64,000 nucleotides of DNA, from assembly GCF_007829335.1 (NCBI RefSeq), contig NZ_VIWO01000003.1, positions 186,001-250,000 of the forward strand. Reading direction: 5' to 3'. This stretch comes from Chitinophaga polysaccharea. Lineage in GTDB: Bacteria > Bacteroidota > Bacteroidia > Chitinophagales > Chitinophagaceae. The notes beneath the pieces were generated by a model. It was not told where the DNA came from. It saw nothing but the letters and a program-made list of their open reading frames with translations, and made no database searches. Position numbers and translations under genes: made by a program. Positions 26,639 to 35,171 of this stretch are shown piece after piece. Numbering within the stretch: position 1 is the first letter of the stretch; every line of letters begins with the position of its first letter.

Positions 26639-27850
26639 TTGGAAGACTACCGTACCAGGTTAGCGCACCTGCATCATTTATGGTCCATACAATCCCTTTC
26701 TGTAGCGGAGCAGGAAGAGTATGTGGCGTTGCTGGAGCAATACGGTGAAGCGGAAGTGCTGGGAAATATGTTGGACGACAGCTGGGCTACTGCGCGGGAT
26801 GGGGGAACGTTTACGGGATCGGACAAAGTTGCGCTGGCCCATCGTATTATTTCGGCGGCGCCACCGGAGCGATTGGCAGATACGCGGGTACACTTGCTGC
26901 GTCGTTGGCTGGCAGTCGCTGCGGTATTATTGCTGCTGGCATTGGTAGGCTGGCAGTATTATGTCTACACACATCGGGCTGCACCGATATTGGCGGTAAC
27001 AGATATTGCGCCGGGTAACAACGGGGCTATTCTTACGCTGGGCGATGGTAGCCAGGTGGTATTGGATAGTTTGAGCGATGGGATAGTGGCCAAACAGCAA
27101 GGCATCAACGCGGTGATCAGCAAAGGTCAGCTGGCCTATGAGGCAACGATGGCCGGTCAGCGGGACGGAGAAGCAGTATATAATAAAATGTCGACGCCGA
27201 GGGGAAAACAGTTTCAGCTGATATTGCCCGATGGCACAAAAGTATGGCTGAATGCCGCTACCGCTATCCGGTATCCTACCGCATTTGCCGGTAATGAAAG
27301 AAGTGTGGAGGTAAGTGGAGAAGCTTATTTTGAAGTGGCCCCCGATAAATCCAAACCTTTCCGGGTACATTTCATATCGGCGGAAGGCCGCCGTCAGGGT
27401 ACTGTACAAGCATTAGGGACCAGCTTCAACGTATGTGCCTACCAGGACGACCCGGCCGCCAGAATAACCCTGCTGGATGGCAAAGTATTGGTAACCCCGT
27501 CGCAGGGCGACAGTAAAGGCGCCATCCTGGTACCTGGTCAGCAAGCGGCCCTCATGAATAGCCAATTGGCGAATATGAAGGTGCAAACCGCCGATACCAG
27601 CCGCGTAATGGCCTGGAAGAATGGTATGCTCAACCTGCATAACATGGCCCTGGCAGAAGTGATGAAGCAAATATCAAGATGGTATAATATCGATGTCGTG
27701 TATGAAGGCAATATCCCGGATATTACCTTCTGGGGCGAGATCAGCAGATCAGAACACCTGTCAACTGTACTTGGCTTTATGGAAGAATCAGGCATTAAAT
27801 TCAGCATCGGTGACGGAGGAAAGCAAATAATCGTCAAAAAGAGTAATTAA
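26639..27850 (+). CDS. FecR family anti-sigma factor, locus 3 (TTG start or start disturbed by a 1-base indel)
   Basis: Inner-membrane anti-sigma factor of 403 residues. It has a membrane helix at about 90-107, the long-form insert with LTLGDGSQVVLDSL, the FecR domain (MSTPRGKQFQLILPDGTKVW; SGEAYFEVAPD) and a C-terminal DUF4974-like domain ending in QIIVKKSN. It is clearly the closest relative in the window of FecR 1. As read, the frame can begin only at TTG 26639. An ATG at 26629 lies one base out of frame across a TTTT run; with one T fewer it would read MSDLEDYRTRL, a natural FecR start. Confidence 0.9.
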   Translation: MEDYRTRLAHLHHLWSIQSLSVAEQEEYVALLEQYGEAEVLGNMLDDSWATARDGGTFTGSDKVALAHRIISAAPPERLADTRVHLLRRWLAVAAVLLLLALVGWQYYVYTHRAAPILAVTDIAPGNNGAILTLGDGSQVVLDSLSDGIVAKQQGINAVISKGQLAYEATMAGQRDGEAVYNKMSTPRGKQFQLILPDGTKVWLNAATAIRYPTAFAGNERSVEVSGEAYFEVAPDKSKPFRVHFISAEGRRQGTVQALGTSFNVCAYQDDPAARITLLDGKVLVTPSQGDSKGAILVPGQQAALMNSQLANMKVQTADTSRVMAWKNGMLNLHNMALAEVMKQISRWYNIDVVYEGNIPDITFWGEISRSEHLSTVLGFMEESGIKFSIGDGGKQIIVKKSN

Positions 27851-27949
27851 AATAGGTAGCATACCCCTGTTCCTGTGAAAGTCAGAAAGGTAGCTGTAGT
27901 TCCGTTACAACGGGGAGCGCAATTTTATCAATCAAAGTAAACCAAGTCT

Positions 27950-30900
27950 ATGCACTTTACACCCTGCAAAGGTCGTCCCGGAAAGGAACGGCTAAGTAAG
28001 CTATTGCGGAAGCTGACTGCATTTGTCTTCCTCATTATGTGTTTACACATCAGCGTAAACGGTAGTACGCAGATCGTTTCCATTTCCGGAAAGAAAATAC
28101 CCGTGGAAGAGGTATTTCTCACCATTAAGAAACAAACTGCTTATGCCGTTGTCTGTAAGTCGTCGGTGATAAAGGATATGAAGCCGGTAGACCTGAATGT
28201 AAAAGACATGCCGCTGCGCAACCTGATGGACCTGACCCTCAGAAACCAGGGGTTGCAATACACCATCGGTAAAAATTCCGTATTTATTTTCCCCGATTCG
28301 ACGGCCGCAAAAAATGATGCTAAAAAAAACGAAAGAGAAGACGTTACCCGGCAGCAAGAACCCGTAACCGGTAAGGTGACTGATTCTACCGGTGCTCCCT
28401 TGCCTGGGGTGACTGTTTTCGTGAAAGGAAAATATAGCACCGCGGTAACCACCAGCAAAACCGGTAGCTTTTCCATCGCTGTTGCTGATGGAGATGTGCT
28501 GGTAATCTATAACCCCGGCTTTACGACCCGTGAAATTCCCGTAAGGAAAGGGCAAACACTACAGGTAATATTAAAAGTGCCGGAAAAATCGCTGAATGAG
28601 GTGATCATCACCGGTTTTCAACAGTTGAACAAGGAAACGTTTACCGGCGCCGTAGGCAAGGTAGATAAAGCCCTGCTGCAGCGTTCCGGCGTGGGTGATG
28701 TGTCGCGGATGCTGCAGGGTGCCGTGGCCGGTGTTAGCGTGGAAAACGTATCCTCCACCTTCGGCAGTACGCCAAAGATCAGGATCCGGGGAAGTGCCTC
28801 CATCAGCGCCAACCAGGAACCCCTATATGTGGTAGATGGCGTACCCGTTAGCTCTCCTGCCAATATACAACCCAACCAGTTATATTCCGGCGACCCCGCC
28901 GCCCTGCTCGGATCTGCCATTGCCGGCCTCAACCCTGCAGATATTGAAGATATCGCCATCCTGAAAGATGGATCCGCGACCTCCCTATATGGTACCCGCG
29001 CCGCCAACGGCGTGGTATCCATCACCACCAAAAAAGGGAAAAAAGGACAGATGACGGTCAACGCAGGAAGCGCCCTGACACTCGGCATCCGCCCCAACGT
29101 AGCTACCTTTAACCTCATGGACTCCAAGGAACAAATGGAGCTTTCCAGTGAGCTTTACCGCTATGGTTATCTTTCGGTATTAAACTATCCCAGCACCACC
29201 GGCGCCTTTACAGATATCTATAATCAATATACCCAGCGTAACATTACCCAGGCCCAGGCCAACGAATTGCTGAATAAAGCCCGCGCGGTGAATACCGACT
29301 GGTTTAAGGTATTGTTCAGGAACAACCTGGTGCAGGAGCATAACCTCTCTATCGGTGGCGGTAGTGAAAAAGCAACTTACTTCCTGTCTGGCAGCTACCT
29401 GCACGACGATGGACAGGCAAAGGGATATAATACCAACCGCTATACCGCTAACTTCCGTACAGTGATTAACGTTACCAAGAAGCTGGACTTGGACTTTATC
29501 ACCAACTTCACCTACCGGGATCAACTCACCCCGGGAACGTTTAATAGCAGTACCCGTAATGGCCAGTCGTCCCGTAACTTCGACCTCAACCCATTCAGTT
29601 ATGCGGTCAATACCAGCCGCGCCATGGTGCCTTACGATGAAAACGGCAACTACAAATATTACCTGCGTGATTTTGCTCCCTTCAACGTACTGAATGAGCT
29701 GCATGAAAATTTCAATACGCTCAGCAGCACGGATATCAGAACGGCGTTGAAGCTGACGTATAAGATCATCCCCGGGCTCACCTATGAAACGTTGATGTCG
29801 GCCCGGAAAACGAGCGCAGATCTGAGCCACGTGATGACCGAAAGATCCAATGTGGCGGCCGCTTACCGGGTAGCCTCCCCACTGTCGATCGCTAACCTCA
29901 ATACCTTGCTGTATAAGGATCCGAACGATCCTAACGCCATACCACAAACGATTTTACCCACAGGCGGTATCCTCGATCAGCAAACCGCCCGGGGAAGTTT
30001 CTTAACGATGCGGCACGCGTTAAACTGGAACCATGCTTTTAATCGCCTTCATGTTGTCAACGTATTTGGCGGCTTTGAAATAGGCAGCGACAAAGTGAAC
30101 ACTACCACCACCCGCGGATGGGGATACCAGTATTATGCCGGTAAAATTATTTCCCCCAGCCCGCTGGCATTAAGAGCGGCCATTGAAAAGAATGAACCGT
30201 ATTATACCGAAACATTTACCCGGGAAAATAAAACGGCCTTCTTCCTCAATACCAACTACGTATTCGACGAAAAATATATCGTAGACCTGGCCGCCAGGGT
30301 TGATGGCAGCAACCTGTTTGGTTCTGCCACCAAAACCCGGTTCCTGCCTAACTACAGTATCGGGCTGGCCTGGAACGTAAGCCGCGAGAAATTTATGGAG
30401 CAGCTGAACAGCGCGGGCAAAATAGATTTCCTGAAAGTAAGAGGTAGCTATGCTTTGCGTGGGAACGCCTGGCAAAGTTCTCCTGCGTTAAATGCCAAAT
30501 ACCAAAACTATTATCGCGGCGATCCTAACTATGATGAGTTAGGCATCAACATCCTCTCCCCGGAATTATATAACCTCAACTGGGAGAAAGATTATACCAC
30601 CAGTGTGGGTATTGACGTAGGGGTGTTCAACAAAATTACCCTGACAGCAGAATATTATAACCGCGCCAACAAAGACCTGGTGGCATCCAGGAACGTATCC
30701 TATGAGGACGGCTTCCCCACCAAAACGATCAACTGGGCCAGCATGACCAATAAAGGGATAGATGTTACCCTGGGGATTAAAGACATTGTACGTACGCGGG
30801 ATTTTCACTGGAACTTCAATGTCCTGGTGGGACAGGTGAAGAACCGGTTAACACAGGGTGTTTTTTCACCGTTGTTAACCCAGAAAACATCGCCAACAGG

Positions 30901-31573
30901 TTATGGAGAGGTGGGCAGGCCACTCAACGGTTTATACGCCTACCGTTTTGCCGGCTTGGATAATATGGGGCAACCCCTGTTTTACGGAGCCAAAAATAAC
31001 AAGTACAGTAACATCGTGTTGTCTTCGCAGGATGACTCACTGATTGCATACCAGGGTTCCCGTGATCCAACCGTAACCGGCTCTTTTACCAACAGTTTCA
31101 ATTACAAATCATTTGAGTTGCGGGTTTTCTTTACCTATAGCTTTGGCAACAAAGTGTTCAGAAACCCCATCGTTAGCAGCACTTACGACGACAACCTGGC
31201 TACCCAGAAAGATGTGGCCGCCCGCTGGCGTATTCCCGGCGATGAGAAGATCACCAATATCCCTGGGCTGGTATCCAATATCCAGGATGCCTATAACCAG
31301 GCTGCTTTTATTCAGCGGGAGTTTGCGTACAACAGGAGCGACCTGATGGTGGTGAATGCCGCCGTGCTCCGGTTGAGTGAAGTGACTTTGTCGTACGACT
31401 TTGTACCGAAGAAAGCAAGCCCGTTGAAAATGGCGCGTTTGTCGCTCGCTGCCAACAACCTTTATTTCTGGGCCGACAGGGACTTACGTGGAGTGGATCC
31501 GCAAAGCATTATTTCGGGTGTCAATCTCCCTAACCCTACTTCTTATACACTCAGATTAAACGCCCAATTTTAA
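27950..31573 (+). CDS. SusC/RagA TonB-linked outer-membrane transporter with STN domain, locus 3
   Basis: TonB-dependent channel of 1207 residues, the longest of the four. Order: signal region to about residue 40; STN about 42-115; a charged linker (KNDAKKNERED); CarboxypepD_reg-like domain about 138-215; EVIITGFQQLNKETFTGAVG at the plug start; plug with DIAILKDGSATSLYGTRAANG; barrel. The usual VVGYG box is replaced by ITGFQ, a divergence shared by some SusC subgroups. SusD follows after 11 bases. An imperfect antisense -7 (TAGACTTG, 27943-27950) overlaps the start codon. Confidence 0.94.
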   Translation: MHFTPCKGRPGKERLSKLLRKLTAFVFLIMCLHISVNGSTQIVSISGKKIPVEEVFLTIKKQTAYAVVCKSSVIKDMKPVDLNVKDMPLRNLMDLTLRNQGLQYTIGKNSVFIFPDSTAAKNDAKKNEREDVTRQQEPVTGKVTDSTGAPLPGVTVFVKGKYSTAVTTSKTGSFSIAVADGDVLVIYNPGFTTREIPVRKGQTLQVILKVPEKSLNEVIITGFQQLNKETFTGAVGKVDKALLQRSGVGDVSRMLQGAVAGVSVENVSSTFGSTPKIRIRGSASISANQEPLYVVDGVPVSSPANIQPNQLYSGDPAALLGSAIAGLNPADIEDIAILKDGSATSLYGTRAANGVVSITTKKGKKGQMTVNAGSALTLGIRPNVATFNLMDSKEQMELSSELYRYGYLSVLNYPSTTGAFTDIYNQYTQRNITQAQANELLNKARAVNTDWFKVLFRNNLVQEHNLSIGGGSEKATYFLSGSYLHDDGQAKGYNTNRYTANFRTVINVTKKLDLDFITNFTYRDQLTPGTFNSSTRNGQSSRNFDLNPFSYAVNTSRAMVPYDENGNYKYYLRDFAPFNVLNELHENFNTLSSTDIRTALKLTYKIIPGLTYETLMSARKTSADLSHVMTERSNVAAAYRVASPLSIANLNTLLYKDPNDPNAIPQTILPTGGILDQQTARGSFLTMRHALNWNHAFNRLHVVNVFGGFEIGSDKVNTTTTRGWGYQYYAGKIISPSPLALRAAIEKNEPYYTETFTRENKTAFFLNTNYVFDEKYIVDLAARVDGSNLFGSATKTRFLPNYSIGLAWNVSREKFMEQLNSAGKIDFLKVRGSYALRGNAWQSSPALNAKYQNYYRGDPNYDELGINILSPELYNLNWEKDYTTSVGIDVGVFNKITLTAEYYNRANKDLVASRNVSYEDGFPTKTINWASMTNKGIDVTLGIKDIVRTRDFHWNFNVLVGQVKNRLTQGVFSPLLTQKTSPTGYGEVGRPLNGLYAYRFAGLDNMGQPLFYGAKNNKYSNIVLSSQDDSLIAYQGSRDPTVTGSFTNSFNYKSFELRVFFTYSFGNKVFRNPIVSSTYDDNLATQKDVAARWRIPGDEKITNIPGLVSNIQDAYNQAAFIQREFAYNRSDLMVVNAAVLRLSEVTLSYDFVPKKASPLKMARLSLAANNLYFWADRDLRGVDPQSIISGVNLPNPTSYTLRLNAQF

Positions 31574-31584
31574 AATATTCAGCT

Positions 31585-33057
31585 ATGGTAAAGACAGCTC
31601 TGAAAATAAGCAACCTGGCGATGTTATTGTTGCTCTTCTGTGTGGGAATGACAGGTTGTAAGAAGTTTACAGAAGAGGCATATGATAACCGGGCGCAAAT
31701 AGAATCGGCCGATCAGTATGCCAAAGTATTGGTAAATGCCTACCCGGTAAGACATGACCTGTTTACAGATATTCTTACCGACGACTATGACTTTCATGCG
31801 CAGCTGGCGCAGGCCTCTAATATCAGTGCCTACCTGCCCATGTATTTATGGAAAGATGATTACCCGGATAACATTAATACCGGACCGGCAGTGGCTTACG
31901 CTGGGTTCTATTCAAAAATATACTATGCCAATTTAGTCACAGAAGGTATTGATGCCGCTACCGGTTCCCCGGAACAGAAAGCGGCGGTAAAAGGAGAGGC
32001 CCTGCTGATCCGTGCCTATTGTCATTTTATATTGGTGAACCTTTTCGGGCAACACTACAATACGGCCACGGCTGCCAAAGACCTGGGTATACCGTTGGTG
32101 ACTGAAATCAATAAAGGCAATATTAATTTCTATCATCGCAATACGGTGAAGCAGGTATACGACCAGGTAGAAAAAGATGCTACCGATGGCCTCGCGTTGT
32201 TGCAAAAAGGAGGTAGTTACGTGCCCGCTAATCCTTACCATTTTTCCATAGCCAGCGCTAATGCTTTCCTTTCCCGTATCAAGCTATATAAGGGAGAATG
32301 GGATGAATCAGTGAAATATGCAGATGCCGTGATAGCAGAAAAAGGGCGTATCGTCCGGAATCTGGCGGCTGATCTCGTTTTCCAGCAATCCAATGGCTTA
32401 CCTTTTTTTGCGGCAAGGTATATGGACCCGGCCTCTCATCCAAATTTGTTGATGTTGTCTTATGTAACTAACCTGTCGCCCATTACCCCAACCGGCTTTT
32501 CTATCTGTGGTTTTTTCCCCAGCGATTCTATCGTTCCGCTGTATCAGCCGGCGGGCACCAGCGATCTGAGAAGAAGGGTGTTTACCGCAGTAGGTACGGT
32601 GATTGACCGGCGGCTGATCGCTATCAAGTATGGTACGCAGCCTAACAGTCCCAATAACACGCCCATTAAAACGCCTTACTTCAGCATGGAAGAGGTATTG
32701 CTCAATCATGCAGAAGCCTTGCTGAGAAGCACTAACGGTAATGCTGTTGCCGGCGCGCTGGCCGACGTGGAAGCTATCCGTAAGGAAAGATACGTACCCT
32801 ATATGTCATTAGATCCGGCTATCACGAAACAGGCGTTACTGGATATCATATTGCTGGAGAGAAGGAAGGAATTTGTAAACGAAGGATTGCGTTGGTATGA
32901 TGTAAAAAGGCTGGGATTAAGAGTGGAGCATCGCACCTCCAGGGGCGGCCCTCCGGCAGATGTACTGAATGCCAGCGATCTGCGAAAGGCTTTGCAGATA
33001 CCACGTTTGGAACAGGAACGGAATGTACCTATCGCCTCCGAATTAAATCCCAGATAA
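31585..33057 (+). CDS. SusD/RagB family lipoprotein, locus 3
   Basis: Surface lipoprotein of 490 residues pairing with SusC3. The lipoprotein signal ends in GMTGC near residue 25. SusD features: KGEALLIRAYCHFILVNLFG, EEVLLNHAEALLRSTNG and ERRKEFVNEGLRWYDVKRLG. It is placed between susC3 and two further lipoprotein genes, all on one strand with short gaps. Confidence 0.93.
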   Translation: MVKTALKISNLAMLLLLFCVGMTGCKKFTEEAYDNRAQIESADQYAKVLVNAYPVRHDLFTDILTDDYDFHAQLAQASNISAYLPMYLWKDDYPDNINTGPAVAYAGFYSKIYYANLVTEGIDAATGSPEQKAAVKGEALLIRAYCHFILVNLFGQHYNTATAAKDLGIPLVTEINKGNINFYHRNTVKQVYDQVEKDATDGLALLQKGGSYVPANPYHFSIASANAFLSRIKLYKGEWDESVKYADAVIAEKGRIVRNLAADLVFQQSNGLPFFAARYMDPASHPNLLMLSYVTNLSPITPTGFSICGFFPSDSIVPLYQPAGTSDLRRRVFTAVGTVIDRRLIAIKYGTQPNSPNNTPIKTPYFSMEEVLLNHAEALLRSTNGNAVAGALADVEAIRKERYVPYMSLDPAITKQALLDIILLERRKEFVNEGLRWYDVKRLGLRVEHRTSRGGPPADVLNASDLRKALQIPRLEQERNVPIASELNPR

Positions 33058-33078
33058 CCACCTGCAAACTTTTTTATT

Positions 33079-33927
33079 ATGAAACAAGTAATCAAATTAT
33101 CTGTCATAACTGCGTTGATCAGCCTGATCTGTTTCTCTTGTGTGAAAGACAAGCAGCCGGCGATCAACGATACCATCGATTATTTTCCCAGGGGGGCGCT
33201 GAGAAACGGGTTGGACAGCCTCATAGACACCATCCAGCAAAAATATGGGTTGCGGGTTATTTACAAGTTCGAACCGAGGGTGATTGATCCGACTACTTTT
33301 TTTGTGCCGGCCAAATATGATAAAGCCAAGCCCTATACGAAAATAGTGGTGGAGAAAATGTGGCTGGAACCGATCAGCATCTATGCGCCAGAATTTTCCA
33401 AGCACCAGATACCCATCGAATTCCTGACGGTAGGAACAGGTATCCACTTTAACTCGCTGAACTCAGGACCCGCTGCAGGCGCAGGATTGAACGCCCAATA
33501 TTACCGGTTAGGTATGGGAGATGTAGATAATTACGCGTTGGACCGGGGTTGGATAAGGGATCATATCTGCACAGTATACCACGAACATGCGCATCAGCTG
33601 GATCAGAAGTTTGGGCGCCCGGTAGGATACGACCAGGTATCACAAGGGACTTATTACGACTTACAGTTCCAGTATAAAACAGATGAACAGGCTAATCAGG
33701 ACGGATTTTTTACTGCTTACGGGGGATATTTACCGGAAGAAGATTTTGCCACTACGGTAGAAACCATGATCCGCTTGCCTAAGTCGGAAGTGCTCCGCAT
33801 TGCCGCCATCAACCCAAAGCTGGAAAAGAAGTATAAGATGGTCAATGCTTTTTACCTGAGTAAAGGTATTGACCTGCACCTGATGAAGGTAAAGCTGGAT
33901 TCCACCGTGATGGCGCTGGTACCCTAA
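33079..33927 (+). CDS. SusCD-associated zinc metallohydrolase-like lipoprotein (HExxH)
   Basis: Lipoprotein of 282 residues with a signal ending in ICFSC (Cys 21). The zinc motif HEHAH lies at about 168-172 within TVYHEHAHQLDQ, giving two His ligands and the catalytic Glu; a third ligand downstream is not certain. It resembles the substrate-import-associated zinc metallohydrolase lipoprotein family (TIGR04549), which is found next to SusC/SusD pairs. Likely role: surface or periplasmic processing, perhaps of a peptide or glycopeptide, coupled to import by locus 3. Substrate unknown. Confidence 0.8.
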   Translation: MKQVIKLSVITALISLICFSCVKDKQPAINDTIDYFPRGALRNGLDSLIDTIQQKYGLRVIYKFEPRVIDPTTFFVPAKYDKAKPYTKIVVEKMWLEPISIYAPEFSKHQIPIEFLTVGTGIHFNSLNSGPAAGAGLNAQYYRLGMGDVDNYALDRGWIRDHICTVYHEHAHQLDQKFGRPVGYDQVSQGTYYDLQFQYKTDEQANQDGFFTAYGGYLPEEDFATTVETMIRLPKSEVLRIAAINPKLEKKYKMVNAFYLSKGIDLHLMKVKLDSTVMALVP

Positions 33928-33956
33928 CGTATTTAATGACATTAAAAAAAGGGAAA

Positions 33957-34934
33957 ATGAAAACTACATATCAACTCCTGATAGCCCTGGCAATGGTGAC
34001 AAGTATGGTGGGGTGTACAAAATATGAAAAGGATTTTAACCTGGATGAATTGTCGGCCAAACAGGACCGGCTCAATACACAAATTTTGCAACGGCTGGCA
34101 GATGCGCCCAATGGCTGGGTGATATACGTGCCTAACCCGGATACGGCGGTGCTGAGTGCTACGCCTATCATCCTGAAGTTTGATACGGCCAGCCGTACCT
34201 ACACTTCCAAATCGCCATTCCCGGTATCCAATGCCACCACGCCCACTTTGTTTGATGTGAGCAGTGCTACCGGCGCCCCGTTGCTGAGCTTTGCCAGCGG
34301 CAGTGTGTTCTCCGGCTGGAACGAATCGGGCGGTATCAGCGATTTCTTTTTTAAAGTATTGAACGTAGGCCAGGATACCATCGATATACAACCTTATCGT
34401 AAGGGGCAGACTTACCAGTCGGAAGGCGGTATTCCCATGAAGATGATCCGTTTGAAAGCGCCTATCACCTGGTTTGATAATCCCTTCAACCTGCGTTCGC
34501 TGTTGCTGTCAGGAGCATCGCCTTTCCAGAAGAGCAGCATCAACGTATTGCAGTTGACCTACCAGAATGGATCGGCGCCCAGTTCTCTCAGTATGGCCTT
34601 CTTCGCCATGGGCCCCGATGACCTGGCATTCCTGAACGCCTATGTACCATTTAACCGGGATATGAAAATGTATCCTGCAGCGGTGGCGGTAAACGGAGAT
34701 CCGGATTATTTCAGTTTGTATCACCTGGGTAATAACAGCTTTTTCTCGCATGTAGACAATGGATTTTCTCCCGGCTGGCTGTTTATCGACTTACCACGGG
34801 CTATTATCAAGAAATTGAAAACCGATCACCTGATCGTACGGGCAGTGAGTAATGATCGCGCTAAGGTAACGGTGTTTGCCGTAGACAAAAATGGGAATGA
34901 AGTGATTACGGGCTTGCTGGAAGCGAGACCGTAA
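33957..34934 (+). CDS. DUF4302-like lipoprotein, last gene of locus 3
   Basis: Lipoprotein of 325 residues with a signal ending in SMVGC near residue 20. The first 60 residues contain a RLADAPNGW block, as in DUF4302 proteins, which accompany SusCD pairs together with HExxH lipoproteins. The rest is beta-rich with no recognisable catalytic motif. It is shorter than typical DUF4302 members (about 400 residues), so the family call is tentative. ATG 33957 starts the lipoprotein signal directly. A surface binding protein for the locus 3 ligand is one possibility. Confidence 0.65.
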   Translation: MKTTYQLLIALAMVTSMVGCTKYEKDFNLDELSAKQDRLNTQILQRLADAPNGWVIYVPNPDTAVLSATPIILKFDTASRTYTSKSPFPVSNATTPTLFDVSSATGAPLLSFASGSVFSGWNESGGISDFFFKVLNVGQDTIDIQPYRKGQTYQSEGGIPMKMIRLKAPITWFDNPFNLRSLLLSGASPFQKSSINVLQLTYQNGSAPSSLSMAFFAMGPDDLAFLNAYVPFNRDMKMYPAAVAVNGDPDYFSLYHLGNNSFFSHVDNGFSPGWLFIDLPRAIIKKLKTDHLIVRAVSNDRAKVTVFAVDKNGNEVITGLLEARP

Positions 34935-34950
34935 GCGATTGTCATTTCCT

Positions 34951-34997
34951 ATAAAGCAGGTGTTCCCTTTAATGGGGACACCTGCTTTATTTTTTTT
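34951..34997 (+). terminator. Intrinsic terminator closing locus 3
   Basis: Stem ATAAAGCAGGTGT...CCC (34951-34967) pairs with GGG...ACACCTGCTTTAT (34974-34990), one small internal mismatch, followed by a T-run. Confidence 0.9.
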
Positions 34998-35015
34998 ATT
35001 TCTCCCCCAAAAGCA

Positions 35016-35046
35016 TTGCTTACTAACGATGAATTATCTATTTTTA
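35016..35046 (+). promoter_or_regulatory. Candidate promoter of the GH116 gene
   Basis: TTG at 35016-35018 and TATTTTTA at 35039-35046 (one mismatch to TAnnTTTG), 20 bases apart. The LacI-type operator at 35057-35070 lies just beyond the expected start point, where a repressor would block transcription. Confidence 0.4.
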
Positions 35047-35056
35047 TATAGATTAG

Positions 35057-35070
35057 CTTAAACGATTAAG
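35057..35070. promoter_or_regulatory. LacI-type operator upstream of GH116
   Basis: CTTAAACGATTAAG, one base from the perfect palindrome CTTAAACGTTTAAG found before the LacI gene. The central CG and the TTAA arms are typical of LacI-family operators. Confidence 0.65.
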
Positions 35071-35171
35071 CATTTTGTTGCCCATATTCACAAACAGGTG
35101 TTCCCGTTATGGGCTATGTAACCAGGATTGGCGCATGAAAACGACCGACCCGGTAGCCGTCTCAAAAAAAC

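Noticed and set aside
19076..34934. Loci 2 and 3 as a recent tandem duplication
   Set aside because: The sigma, FecR, SusC and SusD proteins differ throughout in length and sequence, and FecR 3 is nearer to FecR 1 than to FecR 2.
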